Shown here in pieces: positions 35,199-44,486 of a stretch of 64,000 bases of DNA (position 1 is the stretch's first letter; every line of letters begins with the position of its first letter). Source of the stretch: Nostoc flagelliforme FACHB-838 (GTDB taxonomy: Bacteria; Cyanobacteriota; Cyanobacteriia; Cyanobacteriales; Nostocaceae). The position numbers were made by a program, and so were the translations under genes. The stretch lies in assembly GCF_014698065.1 (NCBI RefSeq), contig NZ_JACJSI010000035.1:1-64000 (forward strand), given 5' to 3'. Under the pieces are notes generated by a model. That model was not told the origin of the DNA and searched no databases. It was given only the letters and a program-made list of their open reading frames with translations.

Positions 35199-36437
35199 TT
35201 ATTTCACATCGGTGACACGCCAGCTAAGTTTCAAATTAACCCAGAAATTCCAGATCGTAGCAACTGCGATCGCTATCAACTTACCTAAATACTGATTTAT
35301 CCCCAAGACATTATAGAGAAAGTTGATTATTAAAGCTTGTAATATAACTCCTGCTAAACAGATCGCACTGAACTTCAAGAATCGCTTGAAACGTTGATGC
35401 GGATTACGTTGCCTCTGAGAAATATCACCAAAAGTCCATAAATCATTCCATAAGAAATTATTTATGATTGCTACTCCGGCCGAAAGAATCGTACTGCGAG
35501 TTAAACCTAAGTGAATCACAGTGCGCAGCAAGTGAAACACCGTTAAATCCACAAATACTCCACTAAAGCCAACCAACCCAAACCGGAGAAATCGACCAAC
35601 GGGGAAATTGACATTTCTACTCAATTGTCCTCCTTGCCCTGTGGAAAGTCGCAATCGCACTAAGTGGTGGATGTAATCTATATATTGCTTCCATGTCACT
35701 TTACTCTCACCCTCTTTACGTTCACGGAACACATACCCAACTTCGGCAACTTGGTCTACCTTTCCCCGCCCGATTACTTCTAGGAGAATTTTGTATCCTA
35801 CAGGATTGAGTGTTGCATTGGCGATCGCACTCCGGCGCACCATAAAATAACCACTCATGGGGTCGGAAACTCTGCCCAGTACCCCCGGTAAAATCACCAA
35901 GCCTAACATCTGAGCGCCACGAGACAAGAAACGTCTAACAACACTCCAGCTACTGACACCGCCTCCTTCAACATGGCGGCTGGCTACTGCCAAATCTGCT
36001 CCCTGCTCAACGCTACGCAACAGCTGCATCAGCACCTCTGGTGGATGCTGCAAATCTCCATCAATTACCCCTAACACATTCCCCGTAGCTGCTTGCCACC
36101 CACGAATTACTGCTGAAGATAGCCCTCGTTCCTGTTGGCGACGCATCACCCGCAACTGGGGATATTCTGTGAGCAAGGATTGTGCTATCTCCCAAGTTTG
36201 GTCTGGGCTATCATCGTCTACCACTATTAGTTCATAGTTTCCTAGAATAGATTCATCTAGTAACTGACTCAATATGCTAACTACATTTTTGATATTGTCA
36301 CGCTCTTTATAAGTAGGAATTACTAGAGATAGATAGATAGATTCACCACTTATACCTATACCGTTAGGAGGCAACTCTGAAATCTTTAGTGGCCCAGTTG
36401 GTACTGCTAACAGTGAGTTGGATGAGTTTGTCTTCAT
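35199..36437 (-). CDS. Polyprenyl-phosphate sugar transferase (GT2) fused to a GtrA domain
   Basis: From the ATG at 36437 the product has 412 residues; the open frame extends to a TTG at 36488. The first part is a dolichol-phosphate mannosyltransferase-like GT2 domain (SLVIPTYKERDNI, VVDDDSPDQT, GDLQHPPEVL). It is followed by a four-helix GtrA domain (about 280-405; RFLRFGLVGFSGVFVDLTVF, FLWNDLWTF). It would make polyprenyl-phosphate-mannose or -glucose and help move it across the membrane, feeding the GT39 enzyme downstream on the same strand. Confidence 0.88.
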   Translation of the reverse strand: MKTNSSNSLLAVPTGPLKISELPPNGIGISGESIYLSLVIPTYKERDNIKNVVSILSQLLDESILGNYELIVVDDDSPDQTWEIAQSLLTEYPQLRVMRRQQERGLSSAVIRGWQAATGNVLGVIDGDLQHPPEVLMQLLRSVEQGADLAVASRHVEGGGVSSWSVVRRFLSRGAQMLGLVILPGVLGRVSDPMSGYFMVRRSAIANATLNPVGYKILLEVIGRGKVDQVAEVGYVFRERKEGESKVTWKQYIDYIHHLVRLRLSTGQGGQLSRNVNFPVGRFLRFGLVGFSGVFVDLTVFHLLRTVIHLGLTRSTILSAGVAIINNFLWNDLWTFGDISQRQRNPHQRFKRFLKFSAICLAGVILQALIINFLYNVLGINQYLGKLIAIAVATIWNFWVNLKLSWRVTDVK

Positions 36438-37339
36438 GTTGCAAATTGCAGAACGAGGATGTGTAAATTCTGGGGAAAAGAGAGCCAAACATCTGCTGAT
36501 TATATTGACTGAACTTAGTTACTTAAAATTTGAGTAATACTTTTTTTACAGTTACCTATTTTGAGAATTTAGTAATTCTTGCAGTTCGATTACCAGTATT
36601 TTCACAAACTTAATATAAACTTTACATTTAACCGCTTATTTATATAGTATGCTGTTGGGCATTATATACTTTTCTAAAAATAAACTGTAGCACTACGCTA
36701 AATAAATCAATAAATGTACAGATTTTAAAGTCTATTATTATGGGTTTTTAATATTAATATGGATAATATTAATTGAATATAAAAATATTCAATAATTTTA
36801 TATTGTTAATAAATTTATCAAGAAAATATCCATTAAGATAAAAATATTTTGTTGATATTGTTGATAAATGTTGTAAGAATAAATAAAGTAAAAAGGCCAA
36901 TTATATAAGCTTGTTATAACTATAAAAAAACTTACTTTTTGAAGTGATGAGTTTTGAATTAATCAAACACCACAATACAGTTAACAATTTAAATTAGAAA
37001 CTCAAAATTAAAGACATTTAAAGACAGAAAGAATTAGCTGACACGGGTTAAGAGCGTTGGGGCAACTTCAAAAGATTTAAATTCTGGCTGAAACCGAGTC
37101 TATGTCTAGACATACTGGTATTAAATCCTTAAATTTATGATAAACTTAGCAAAAATTAACGAATTAAGGAATACGTGTATATTGAGTGGATATTGTATTG
37201 TAAGTATGTCAAAAGTAACACTATAAAATCCCCCGGTAGGGCATTGTAAAAAAGAGAAAAGTTTTGTTTGTTATTAAAATGATGACGTAATTTTATTGCT
37301 TGATTTGGGTAAATGAACATCTAAAAAACAGGTTAGATC
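36438..37339. other. Long AT-rich intergenic region upstream of the Ni/Co transporter
   Basis: About 900 bp, very AT-rich, with no coding frames. It was searched for a cobalamin riboswitch (a GCCACTG-like B12 box) and none was seen. A palindrome TATGTCTAGACATA lies near 37100. The promoters of the divergent GT2 and ECF genes must be here. Confidence 0.4.
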
Positions 37340-38263
37340 ATGCATATTCCTGATGGATTTGTTTCTGTTCCCGTCGCAGGGGCTACTGGTTTGGCGAGTG
37401 TGGCAGCACTGTTTATTGCCTTCGGGCGATCGCAAGAGGCTTTTGGTATTCGTCGTGCGCCCATACTAGGGCTAACCACCGCCTTTATTTTTGCCGCCCA
37501 GATGATCAATTTCCCAGTAGCAGGAGGTACTAGTGGTCACTTGTTAGGAGGAACCTTAGCTGCGATCGTTTTGGGTAGTCCGTGGGCAGGAACGTTGTGT
37601 ATCGCCACAGTTTTAATTATTCAAGCTGTGCTGTTTGCTGATGGTGGCATTACAGCCTTAGGAGCGAATATTTTGAACATGGCAGTGATTGGTGTTTGGG
37701 TTGGCTGGGTTTTAACCCAAACCTTGCAACGGCTATTGGGGGGGTCGAAAGGGCGCTTACCTTTGGCTTCTGGCATCGCTGCTGGCCTAAGTGTAGTGGT
37801 AGCCGCCATAGCTTGTGCCATTGAGTTAGCCCTTTCAGGAACTGCACCCGTAGCCATAGTTTTACCAGCTATGGCCGGTGTCCATATTCTGATTGGTATT
37901 GGCGAAGGGATAATTACTGGGGGTGTGCTAACTTATTTAGCCACCGCTCGACCAGATTTATTACCAGGAGAGCAGCAGGAGTTTCGCGGTTGGTCTATAC
38001 CTATTGTCGCCATTTTCTTGATTGCGGGAGTACTTTCACTCTTTGCCTCAGCATGGCCTGATGGTTTGGAAAAAGTCGCCGAAAACACGGGCTTCATCGA
38101 CTTAGCCGAGAAAGTACGAGTAAGCGTCCCGACTCCCTTAGCTGACTATAGTATTGAGGGTTTAGGGCCAATTGGTACTAGTATCGCTGGACTTGTGGGA
38201 GCTGCGGTTTGTTTTGCTGTGGCCTTTGGGATTGCCAAGGTGGTGAAACCGAATAATGCTTAA
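37340..38263 (+). CDS. cbiM: Ni/Co ECF transporter substrate-binding membrane protein (CbiM with PDGLE domain)
   Basis: The 307-residue product begins MHIPDGF, with the N-terminal His that binds metal in CbiM/NikM proteins, and has about seven membrane helices in the first 200 residues. The C-terminal part contains SAWPDGLEKVAENTGF, the PDGLE domain found as CbiN/NikN in other systems, so M and N are fused. It gives metal specificity to the transporter; whether Ni2+ or Co2+ cannot be decided. Urease accessory genes in the window make nickel attractive. Its end overlaps the next gene by eight bases. Confidence 0.9.
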   Translation: MHIPDGFVSVPVAGATGLASVAALFIAFGRSQEAFGIRRAPILGLTTAFIFAAQMINFPVAGGTSGHLLGGTLAAIVLGSPWAGTLCIATVLIIQAVLFADGGITALGANILNMAVIGVWVGWVLTQTLQRLLGGSKGRLPLASGIAAGLSVVVAAIACAIELALSGTAPVAIVLPAMAGVHILIGIGEGIITGGVLTYLATARPDLLPGEQQEFRGWSIPIVAIFLIAGVLSLFASAWPDGLEKVAENTGFIDLAEKVRVSVPTPLADYSIEGLGPIGTSIAGLVGAAVCFAVAFGIAKVVKPNNA

Positions 38264-38909
38264 ACTGTCCTTACCGTTACGTTTGCAACTGTCACTAGTG
38301 GTTGTGGTGGGAGCAGCTTTATTAAAGCATTATGCCTGGTATTGCTTAGGTGTATATGGCGCGATCGCACTTTTGTGGGTTTGGCTGTTGCGCGTACCAA
38401 TTCCCCGCTTAGGGGGATTACTCGGTACAGAATTAATCTTTTTGTCATTGCTGGCATTGCCCTTGGGATGGGAACGAGCCAGTTTTTTGCTAGTTCGTTC
38501 TCTGGTTTGTTTGGTTACTATGAATAGTTTTTTGTTAACCTTACCACCCCACAGTTTTGGTATAGCCCTTAAAGGCTTACCTGTACCAGCACCTTTAAAG
38601 GAAAACTTGTTGTTAGCTGGGCAATATATGGAAATTTTGCTCTCAGAAGTGACGCGGATGCAACGCAGCGCTCAATTACGCGGTTTGAATGGAACTGCGG
38701 GATGGTTGCGCTACGCCAGTGCTGCCATGATTGGAGCTTTGTATCTCCGTAGTCTAGATAGGGCAGAGCGAGTTTATGCGGCAATGGTAACTCGTGGATA
38801 CAACGGGCAATTGCCCATAGATTCTCCCCTCAGACCAAAAGAGCGTTTTGCCATACTAGCAGCTTGGGCGATCGCATCTGTTGTTACCCTAACTTCTTAC
38901 AAATATTGA
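38256..38909 (+). CDS. cbiQ: ECF transporter transmembrane coupling protein
   Basis: The 217-residue product is a CbiQ-family T component: N-terminal membrane helices, then the coupling-helix motif around QRSAQLRGLNGTAG (usual form A-x-x-x-R-G) and SLDRAERVYAAMVTRGYNG, which contact the ATPase. It couples ATP hydrolysis to the substrate component. It overlaps cbiM and is followed after 11 bp by the ATPase gene. Confidence 0.9.
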   Translation: MLKLSLPLRLQLSLVVVVGAALLKHYAWYCLGVYGAIALLWVWLLRVPIPRLGGLLGTELIFLSLLALPLGWERASFLLVRSLVCLVTMNSFLLTLPPHSFGIALKGLPVPAPLKENLLLAGQYMEILLSEVTRMQRSAQLRGLNGTAGWLRYASAAMIGALYLRSLDRAERVYAAMVTRGYNGQLPIDSPLRPKERFAILAAWAIASVVTLTSYKY

Positions 38910-38920
38910 GTTTGTAAATT

Positions 38921-39685
38921 TTGAAATCATTAACTTCCAATTCCCAAACATCAACCAGTAACCCCAACACAGCCGTGGTTGAGGTTGAGAACCTGGTGTA
39001 TGCATATTCCCGCCAGGAGCCGGTATTACAAGAAATTTCTTTTACCTTGAAGAAAGGCGATCGCGTGGCATTGATGGGAGCAACAGGTTCTGGAAAAAGC
39101 ACCTTACTAGAGAACCTAATCGGCTTAAAACAACCGCAATCTGGGAAAATTGCCATTAGTGGCATTACCGTAAAACCGCAAACTTTACCCCAAGTGCGTC
39201 GTCAAATTGGCTTTAGCTTCCAAGATGCCAACGACCAACTATTTATGCCCACCATCCTGGAAGATATTACCTTCGGCCCACGTAATTATGGGATGTCACC
39301 AGCAGAGGCTAGCGATCGCGCCCGACAATTATTAGCTGATTTTGGTCTAGAAGCCTATGCTAATCGTTCTGCCCACGAACTTTCTGGTGGACAAAGACGT
39401 CTAGCCGCTCTAGCCTCGATTTTAGCCCTAGAACCGACAATTCTAATTTTGGATGAGCCAACTAACGGTCTTGATCCAGCATGGCGGCGACATTTGGCGC
39501 AAGTGTTGTTAAAGTTACCCATACAGGTGATGTTAATTGCCTCTCATGACCTGCATTGGTTAGGCAGAGTTACGCAACGTGCGTTGGTACTGTCTGCTGG
39601 CCGCATTCAAATAGACGGCGATATTCAGCCACTTTTGCAAGATGGTGCGACTTTAGACCAGTTGGGTTTGCCGATAGATTGGTAA
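38921..39685 (+). CDS. cbiO: ECF transporter ATPase
   Basis: This 254-residue ABC ATPase has Walker A GATGSGKST (53-61), signature ELSGGQRRLAALAS, Walker B TILILDEPTNGLDP and a switch His in IASHD. The chosen TTG start adds 18 low-complexity residues (rich in Ser, Thr and Asn) ahead of the ABC core; a GTG at 38975 is the alternative. A group with only one ATPase would use it as a homodimer. It completes the cbiM-cbiQ-cbiO operon. Confidence 0.9.
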   Translation: MKSLTSNSQTSTSNPNTAVVEVENLVYAYSRQEPVLQEISFTLKKGDRVALMGATGSGKSTLLENLIGLKQPQSGKIAISGITVKPQTLPQVRRQIGFSFQDANDQLFMPTILEDITFGPRNYGMSPAEASDRARQLLADFGLEAYANRSAHELSGGQRRLAALASILALEPTILILDEPTNGLDPAWRRHLAQVLLKLPIQVMLIASHDLHWLGRVTQRALVLSAGRIQIDGDIQPLLQDGATLDQLGLPIDW

Positions 39686-39838
39686 TTCCAGATGAGGGGG
39701 CAGCGGGAGAATACAAAATTAGCTCTTTCTCCCTGCCCCTCTGCCTCTTTCTAATACCCCATGCCCTCTACCTTATTTACCTTTTTTGCTCGTAATATTG
39801 GATACGATATTCTGGGCTTTATTGCTGGTGGGGTGTTA

Positions 39839-40318
39839 ATGTCTGTTTTACATAAATATATGGTTATTGCTCCTGTTAGCCTGAGCATTGCTTTATTCAT
39901 TACTAGTTGCAACGAAAATAAAGTCTCCCAGTGCCAGCGACTGATTAAAGTTGTAAATACTGGAACTTCTTTGATTGATAACAATAAGGGGACGCAAGTC
40001 ATAACCAGCATACAACTGTCTAAAGATTTAGAATTTGTGACTAAATCGATTAAGGAACTGAACTTAACAGACCCCAAGTTGAAAGAATTTCAAAGCGGTT
40101 TTGTCAAGATTTTTCAGAATCTCAGCCAAGCGATCGCTAAGGCAGGTAGGGCACTTGGTGCAACCAAAACAGCAGAGGCCTCGACATCTGGTAGAGAAAG
40201 AATTCAAAAAGCTAGAGCCGAAATTGATTCAACATTGACAACAGCAGCTACAACTGTTGGCAAGCAGTCAGATACGTTAGTAAATGAAATGAATAAGTAT
40301 TGTCGCCAGCCAGAATAA
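39839..40318 (+). CDS. Hypothetical lipoprotein
   Basis: From the ATG at 39839, preceded by GGTGGGG, the product has 159 residues and starts with a lipoprotein signal ending at LFITSC. The longer frame from 39761 would bury that signal behind a second hydrophobic stretch and is less likely. The mature part is helical and rich in Lys, Ser and Thr (IKELNLTDPKLKEFQSGFVKIFQNLSQAIAKAGRALG). No family is recognised. A periplasmic or outer-surface helical lipoprotein is inferred. Confidence 0.65.
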   Translation: MSVLHKYMVIAPVSLSIALFITSCNENKVSQCQRLIKVVNTGTSLIDNNKGTQVITSIQLSKDLEFVTKSIKELNLTDPKLKEFQSGFVKIFQNLSQAIAKAGRALGATKTAEASTSGRERIQKARAEIDSTLTTAATTVGKQSDTLVNEMNKYCRQPE

Positions 40319-40886
40319 TCTATCTGGAGTATTGGGGATTGGGAACTGGGGGTTATTTTTTCTTTCCCTGCTTCCTCATCCCCACTTGCCACCGACACTG
40401 CGATCGCCCAATCGAATCTCTTAAGTCACCTTACTCTCTCAACTCCAGCATTACAATTAAAAAAGTCCACCAGAACTTATTCTCGGCATTTTTGTTGCTC
40501 AGACTTACTTTCGGTAGTAAATTTTACCTTGATGATTTTCTGGCTATACTAGTACAGTACAGCGTAAATAAACCACCTATTCGAAATCAATGAAACTCGT
40601 ACTCTGTAGTGATTTTGACTTTTGACTTTTGACTTTTGACTTCCGCCTTGCGGCACTAGTGGCTCAAGCTGATTGATAAATTTTATCCGCCAGCAGGAAA
40701 TATACAAAAACTCTAAATCTTGGATATATATCAGTGTTTATTGACTTTTAACTAAGACAAAAATATTGTCTAATGCTGGAGAAAATTAATTTTTTTGGAG
40801 ATTACAAAACTCGATCAATTGTTGAAGTTAGCACTAACACTACAGAGTGAATCTATATCAATCAAACATCTTCCGAGTAAGCACCT
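40319..40886. other. Intergenic region with a heptamer tandem repeat
   Basis: About 570 bp. At 40613-40641 are four tandem copies of TGACTTT, a cyanobacterial short tandem repeat. Elsewhere it is AT-rich. The frame 40300-40593 has no family similarity and is not supported. Confidence 0.45.
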
Positions 40887-41543
40887 ATGAAAGAAGAATT
40901 GATAGCCAGAGTTGTGCAGGTCTTGCAAATTAATATGAAATGGATGACTTGGAATTTATTTCTGGCTTTTATCCCTTTAGCTTTGAGTGTGTGGCTATTT
41001 CGCTTTAAGCGTGGTGGCTCTTGGCTTTGGTGGCTAGGATTTTTAGTTTTCTATGCTTTCTTACCAAATGCTCCATATCTGTTAACCGATGTAATTCACT
41101 TGATAGATGATATCCGTACCATTCAATCAGTATGGATGATTACTCTGGTACTCATTCCGGTGTATTTATTAGTAATTCTCGGTGGATTTGAAGCTTATGT
41201 AATATCCTTAATTAATTGGGGTCACTACTTACATCGCATTGGTAAAAGCCAATGGATTTGGCGCGTTGAGTTGATTACACATTTTCTCTGTGCTGTTGGT
41301 GTATATTGGGGACGATTTTTGCGTTTCAACAGTTGGGATTTTATCACTCAACCCGATGCTTTACTAACCAAAGGGGTAGAAGAAATTCTTGGGAAACAGC
41401 CCCTAGTGATTATTGCTATCACCTTTGTGGTACTTGCCAGTTTGTACTGGATTATGAAACGAGTAACTTTAGGTCTTAGCCGACCAGACAGTAAAATAGG
41501 CATAAACTCAGGAAGCGCAAACTCTAATACGCCAAACATTTAA
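40887..41543 (+). CDS. DUF1361 membrane protein
   Basis: The 218-residue product has about six membrane helices. It carries the family pattern WNLFLAFIPLALSVWLF (about 22-38) and WWLGFLVFYAFLPNAPYLLTDVIHL (about 48-72), which define DUF1361. The family has no known function and is common in cyanobacteria and some Firmicutes. The ATG follows GAGTAAGCACCT. It has no clear operon partner. Confidence 0.88.
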   Translation: MKEELIARVVQVLQINMKWMTWNLFLAFIPLALSVWLFRFKRGGSWLWWLGFLVFYAFLPNAPYLLTDVIHLIDDIRTIQSVWMITLVLIPVYLLVILGGFEAYVISLINWGHYLHRIGKSQWIWRVELITHFLCAVGVYWGRFLRFNSWDFITQPDALLTKGVEEILGKQPLVIIAITFVVLASLYWIMKRVTLGLSRPDSKIGINSGSANSNTPNI

Positions 41544-41773
41544 TGAAGGTGGCGAGTTTGGCTTTTAAATTTTGGGTTTTAATTAGTAATTCTCAAACAT
41601 GAATATTGCCTGTCAAAAGAAAGATGCAACCAAACCTTCCTTGAGGTGAAATAGATTCAGAAGAAAACGGTTGAACTTCAACCGCCACTATCTGAGAATA
41701 ACGTCCTATCAGATCATTGAATATTGATGCTCTGAACTGATGTATCTAGCCACGTTGATAGGAGGAATATAAT

Positions 41774-42946
41774 ATGCAATTAATCTCTAGAGAGGAAATA
41801 AAGACATTAATAGAACAGCCAAAAGGAAATTGTGTTTCAATTTATATGCCAACGCACCCAGCCGGGCCAGAAGTGCGACAAGATCCAATTCGCTTTAAAA
41901 ATTTGATTAGGGAAGCACAGACTCGTTTAATTGATGCGGGTTTGGAGGAGGAAGATGCGATCGCATTGTTGGAAAAATCCCAGGCAATTGATACCCAAGA
42001 GTTTTGGGATCAAATAGGAGAGCAAGGGTTAGCAATTTTTATTTCTGACAATATTTTTCGCTATTATCCCCTGCCAATTGATTTTCAAGAGTTGGTCGTA
42101 GTTACAGACCGATTTCACATCAAACCACTGCTACCAATTTTAAATGGTAATGGTCGCTTCTATATACTGGCTTTAAGCCAACAAGATGTCAGGTTCTTTG
42201 AAGGAACACGCTACAGCGTCAAAGAGTTAGAAGTAGAAAGTCTTCCTAAAAGTCTAGATGAAGCTCTGCAAAGAGACGATACTGCTAAAGAAGGTCAGTT
42301 TCGCATCGCCACATCAAAGGGGGGAACCTCCAATTCTTTTTCGCAACCAGGTACATTTCACGGACAGGGAAGCCCTGACAGAGATAAACACCAAGAAGAC
42401 ATCCTCCAATTCTTTCAAATTGTCGATCGCGCATTGCACGATAAACTGAAATTGCAAAAAGTGCCTTTGGTGCTGGCTGGGGTAGAATATCTCTTGCCTT
42501 TATATAGACAAGCAAATAGTTACCAGCATTTAATGGATGAAGCTATCATCGGTAATCCAGAAATTCTCAGCCCCCAAGAGTTACATGACCAAGCTTGGCC
42601 GATTGTCGAGGCTGATTTCCAAAAGTCACAGCAAGCAGTTTTGGAACAATTTCACGAATTGTTTGGTGGTGATACTGGTAAAGCATCTAACAACCTCGAA
42701 GAAGTTGTCTCAGCCGCTTATTACCAACGAGTGGATTCATTATTAGTTGCAGTTGGCCAGCAACAGTGGGGTTTATTCGATCCAAGCTCAGAAACGGTTT
42801 ATTTGCACCCAGAAAAAGAAACTGGTGATGAGGATTTGTTAGATTTTGTTGCTGCTCATACTTTATTAAACGGTGGCACGGTTTACGCTGTTCCCTTTGA
42901 AGAGATTCCATATAGCACAGCCGTTGCAGCAATTTACCGATATTAA
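41774..42946 (+). CDS. baeRF-like protein (bacterial archaeo-eukaryotic release factor family)
   Basis: The 390-residue product resembles the bacterial proteins related to archaeo-eukaryotic release factor 1: an N-terminal domain (NCVSIYMPTHPAGPEVRQDPIRFKNLI), a middle alpha/beta domain (FYILALSQQDVRFFEG) and a C-terminal L7Ae-like part (VDSLLVAVGQQQWGLFD). Such proteins are proposed to act on ribosomes or in stress, without firm evidence. A strong site, AGGAGG, lies seven bases before the ATG. It is a single gene, upstream of a convergent secreted protein gene. Confidence 0.72.
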   Translation: MQLISREEIKTLIEQPKGNCVSIYMPTHPAGPEVRQDPIRFKNLIREAQTRLIDAGLEEEDAIALLEKSQAIDTQEFWDQIGEQGLAIFISDNIFRYYPLPIDFQELVVVTDRFHIKPLLPILNGNGRFYILALSQQDVRFFEGTRYSVKELEVESLPKSLDEALQRDDTAKEGQFRIATSKGGTSNSFSQPGTFHGQGSPDRDKHQEDILQFFQIVDRALHDKLKLQKVPLVLAGVEYLLPLYRQANSYQHLMDEAIIGNPEILSPQELHDQAWPIVEADFQKSQQAVLEQFHELFGGDTGKASNNLEEVVSAAYYQRVDSLLVAVGQQQWGLFDPSSETVYLHPEKETGDEDLLDFVAAHTLLNGGTVYAVPFEEIPYSTAVAAIYRY

Positions 42947-43126
42947 CGTTTTCATGGTGTTGTATAAAGTTGAATGTGCTATATACAACACCAACGATGA
43001 TTACTATGCGCTCAAATGTTGATGATTTGACAGATCCAAGATTTTAGTGAATCCGTTAATTGTATTGACATTCCTCGGCTGCCTAATAATTCTTATTAAT
43101 TGTATATTTTATGTTCTGAAAGTCCG

Positions 43127-43978
43127 TTATGGATTCAATTTAATCGTTAAATTAGGATCAATCCCTAAATTAGGATTAATCCCTAAATTAGGATTAATCG
43201 TCAAACTAGGAATTACTTTAATTAGGCGAGAAACAGTGATGTCAATCAGCTTATCTTGATTTTGGGTACTATGCACTCCTTGTGATTGTCCAACGGAACA
43301 TAAATCATTTTTGTTAGGCACAAACAACCAGCTAGAAGGAGAACAAACTGTCCAAAAGTGTCTGATCATTTGAATTCTTGCTGTTGCCACAAACTCTCCC
43401 GCATTATTATAAGTTATGAGGCCACTAGCAATTAAGTATTGAGCAGAAGTAGGGGAAGGAGGCTCATCCGTTGGCCCTGCGTGGGAAAATTCTTTTACTA
43501 CTTTTTGTGGACTTGATGGAATGCCGGAGTTAAATGTCACCTTATTATTCGTAAAAATTGTTAAACCAGGATATGGAATTGGCCATGTCGTACCAGCACC
43601 AACATGAGGAACATACTTTATACCATTTTGTTGATAGGATGCAGGTAAGAAGTATTGAGGGCCAATAAAAAATCTTACTGAGTCTCCTGGTTTAATAACT
43701 AATGGATTGGGAGGAGAAGAAGTTCCACCGTACTGAGCTCCAAGACTTGGGTCTAATAATGGTTTATTTTCTCTTGGCATGAGATTTAGAGCTTCGTAAA
43801 CATCAATATCCAAGCACTTCTTGGTTGAAGCACCAGGGCAACTATTAGCTTTTTGAGCTAAAGCTTTTGAACTTTGTGAATCTGTCCACGAATCCCAAGT
43901 TACAATTGCTGATGTCAAACTAGCAATGGAAAAACAAGCCACAATTGCTGTTGTAATAAATACTAAAATTTTTTTCAT
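43127..43978 (-). CDS. Secreted hypothetical protein with C-terminal NPNLGI repeats
   Basis: The 283-residue product has a Sec signal (MKKILVFITTAIVACFSIAS) and a mature region with several Cys (SCPGASTKKC and others) and Pro/Gly-rich loops. No family is recognised. The last 25 residues are a hexapeptide tandem repeat (NPNLGI, NPNLGI, DPNLTI) encoded by an 18-bp DNA repeat at about 43140-43200. The repeat looks recently expanded. PGDSVRFFIGPQYFLPAS in the middle resembles cupredoxin-like beta-sandwich segments, but this is weak. Confidence 0.65.
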   Translation of the reverse strand: MKKILVFITTAIVACFSIASLTSAIVTWDSWTDSQSSKALAQKANSCPGASTKKCLDIDVYEALNLMPRENKPLLDPSLGAQYGGTSSPPNPLVIKPGDSVRFFIGPQYFLPASYQQNGIKYVPHVGAGTTWPIPYPGLTIFTNNKVTFNSGIPSSPQKVVKEFSHAGPTDEPPSPTSAQYLIASGLITYNNAGEFVATARIQMIRHFWTVCSPSSWLFVPNKNDLCSVGQSQGVHSTQNQDKLIDITVSRLIKVIPSLTINPNLGINPNLGIDPNLTIKLNP

Positions 43979-44486
43979 AAATTCAACTTCAAATCAATCA
44001 AAATTCATTAATATCACTGTTTTGTGAGAGTCAAACCTAAATTATTAATGGCATCTCCAGACATTTTGACTAGCTTTCGTCCTAGCGCATAAAAATAAAA
44101 TCTATAAAAGTTTTAGCTAAAAAATGCAAGCGTATCTCCTTACCAGTTGTATAATTCCTGGTTTCAAAATAGCCTTGTAAGCTTTTGCTACAAAATAGAC
44201 TACAGAGAAAATACCTTGCCTTTCGGAAAATGTTTCAAAATAATTTCGTAAGCTTTTAGTGCTAGATAAACTACAAAAAAATTCTGGTTAGCCAGAGCTA
44301 ATTTTTTTAATTGTGGTTGGTAAAACTGCCACTTGCTCCTCAATTTCAAGCATTTGGAGACTTAGAGACATATTATTAAAGCGCTTTACTTATGTAAAAT
44401 ACTGTAATTCGTTGTGTGACAAAGAATTTTGATAGATAATATTTCTTAATAAACTAGTTAATTAGGTTTTTCTTATGCCCCTGTGC
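43979..44486. other. Intergenic region with imperfect direct repeats
   Basis: About 500 bp. Two related segments, each with TTGTAAGCTTTT or TCGTAAGCTTTT followed by CTACAAAA (near 44174 and 44246), form an imperfect direct repeat. No gene or terminator is clear. Confidence 0.35.

Noticed and set aside
36438..37339. Cobalamin riboswitch upstream of the cbi operon
   Set aside because: No B12 box or the surrounding conserved blocks were found by eye on the plus strand.
39761..39838. Upstream extension of the lipoprotein gene at 39839
   Set aside because: It would place an extra hydrophobic stretch before a good lipoprotein signal; the ATG at 39839 has a better ribosome site.
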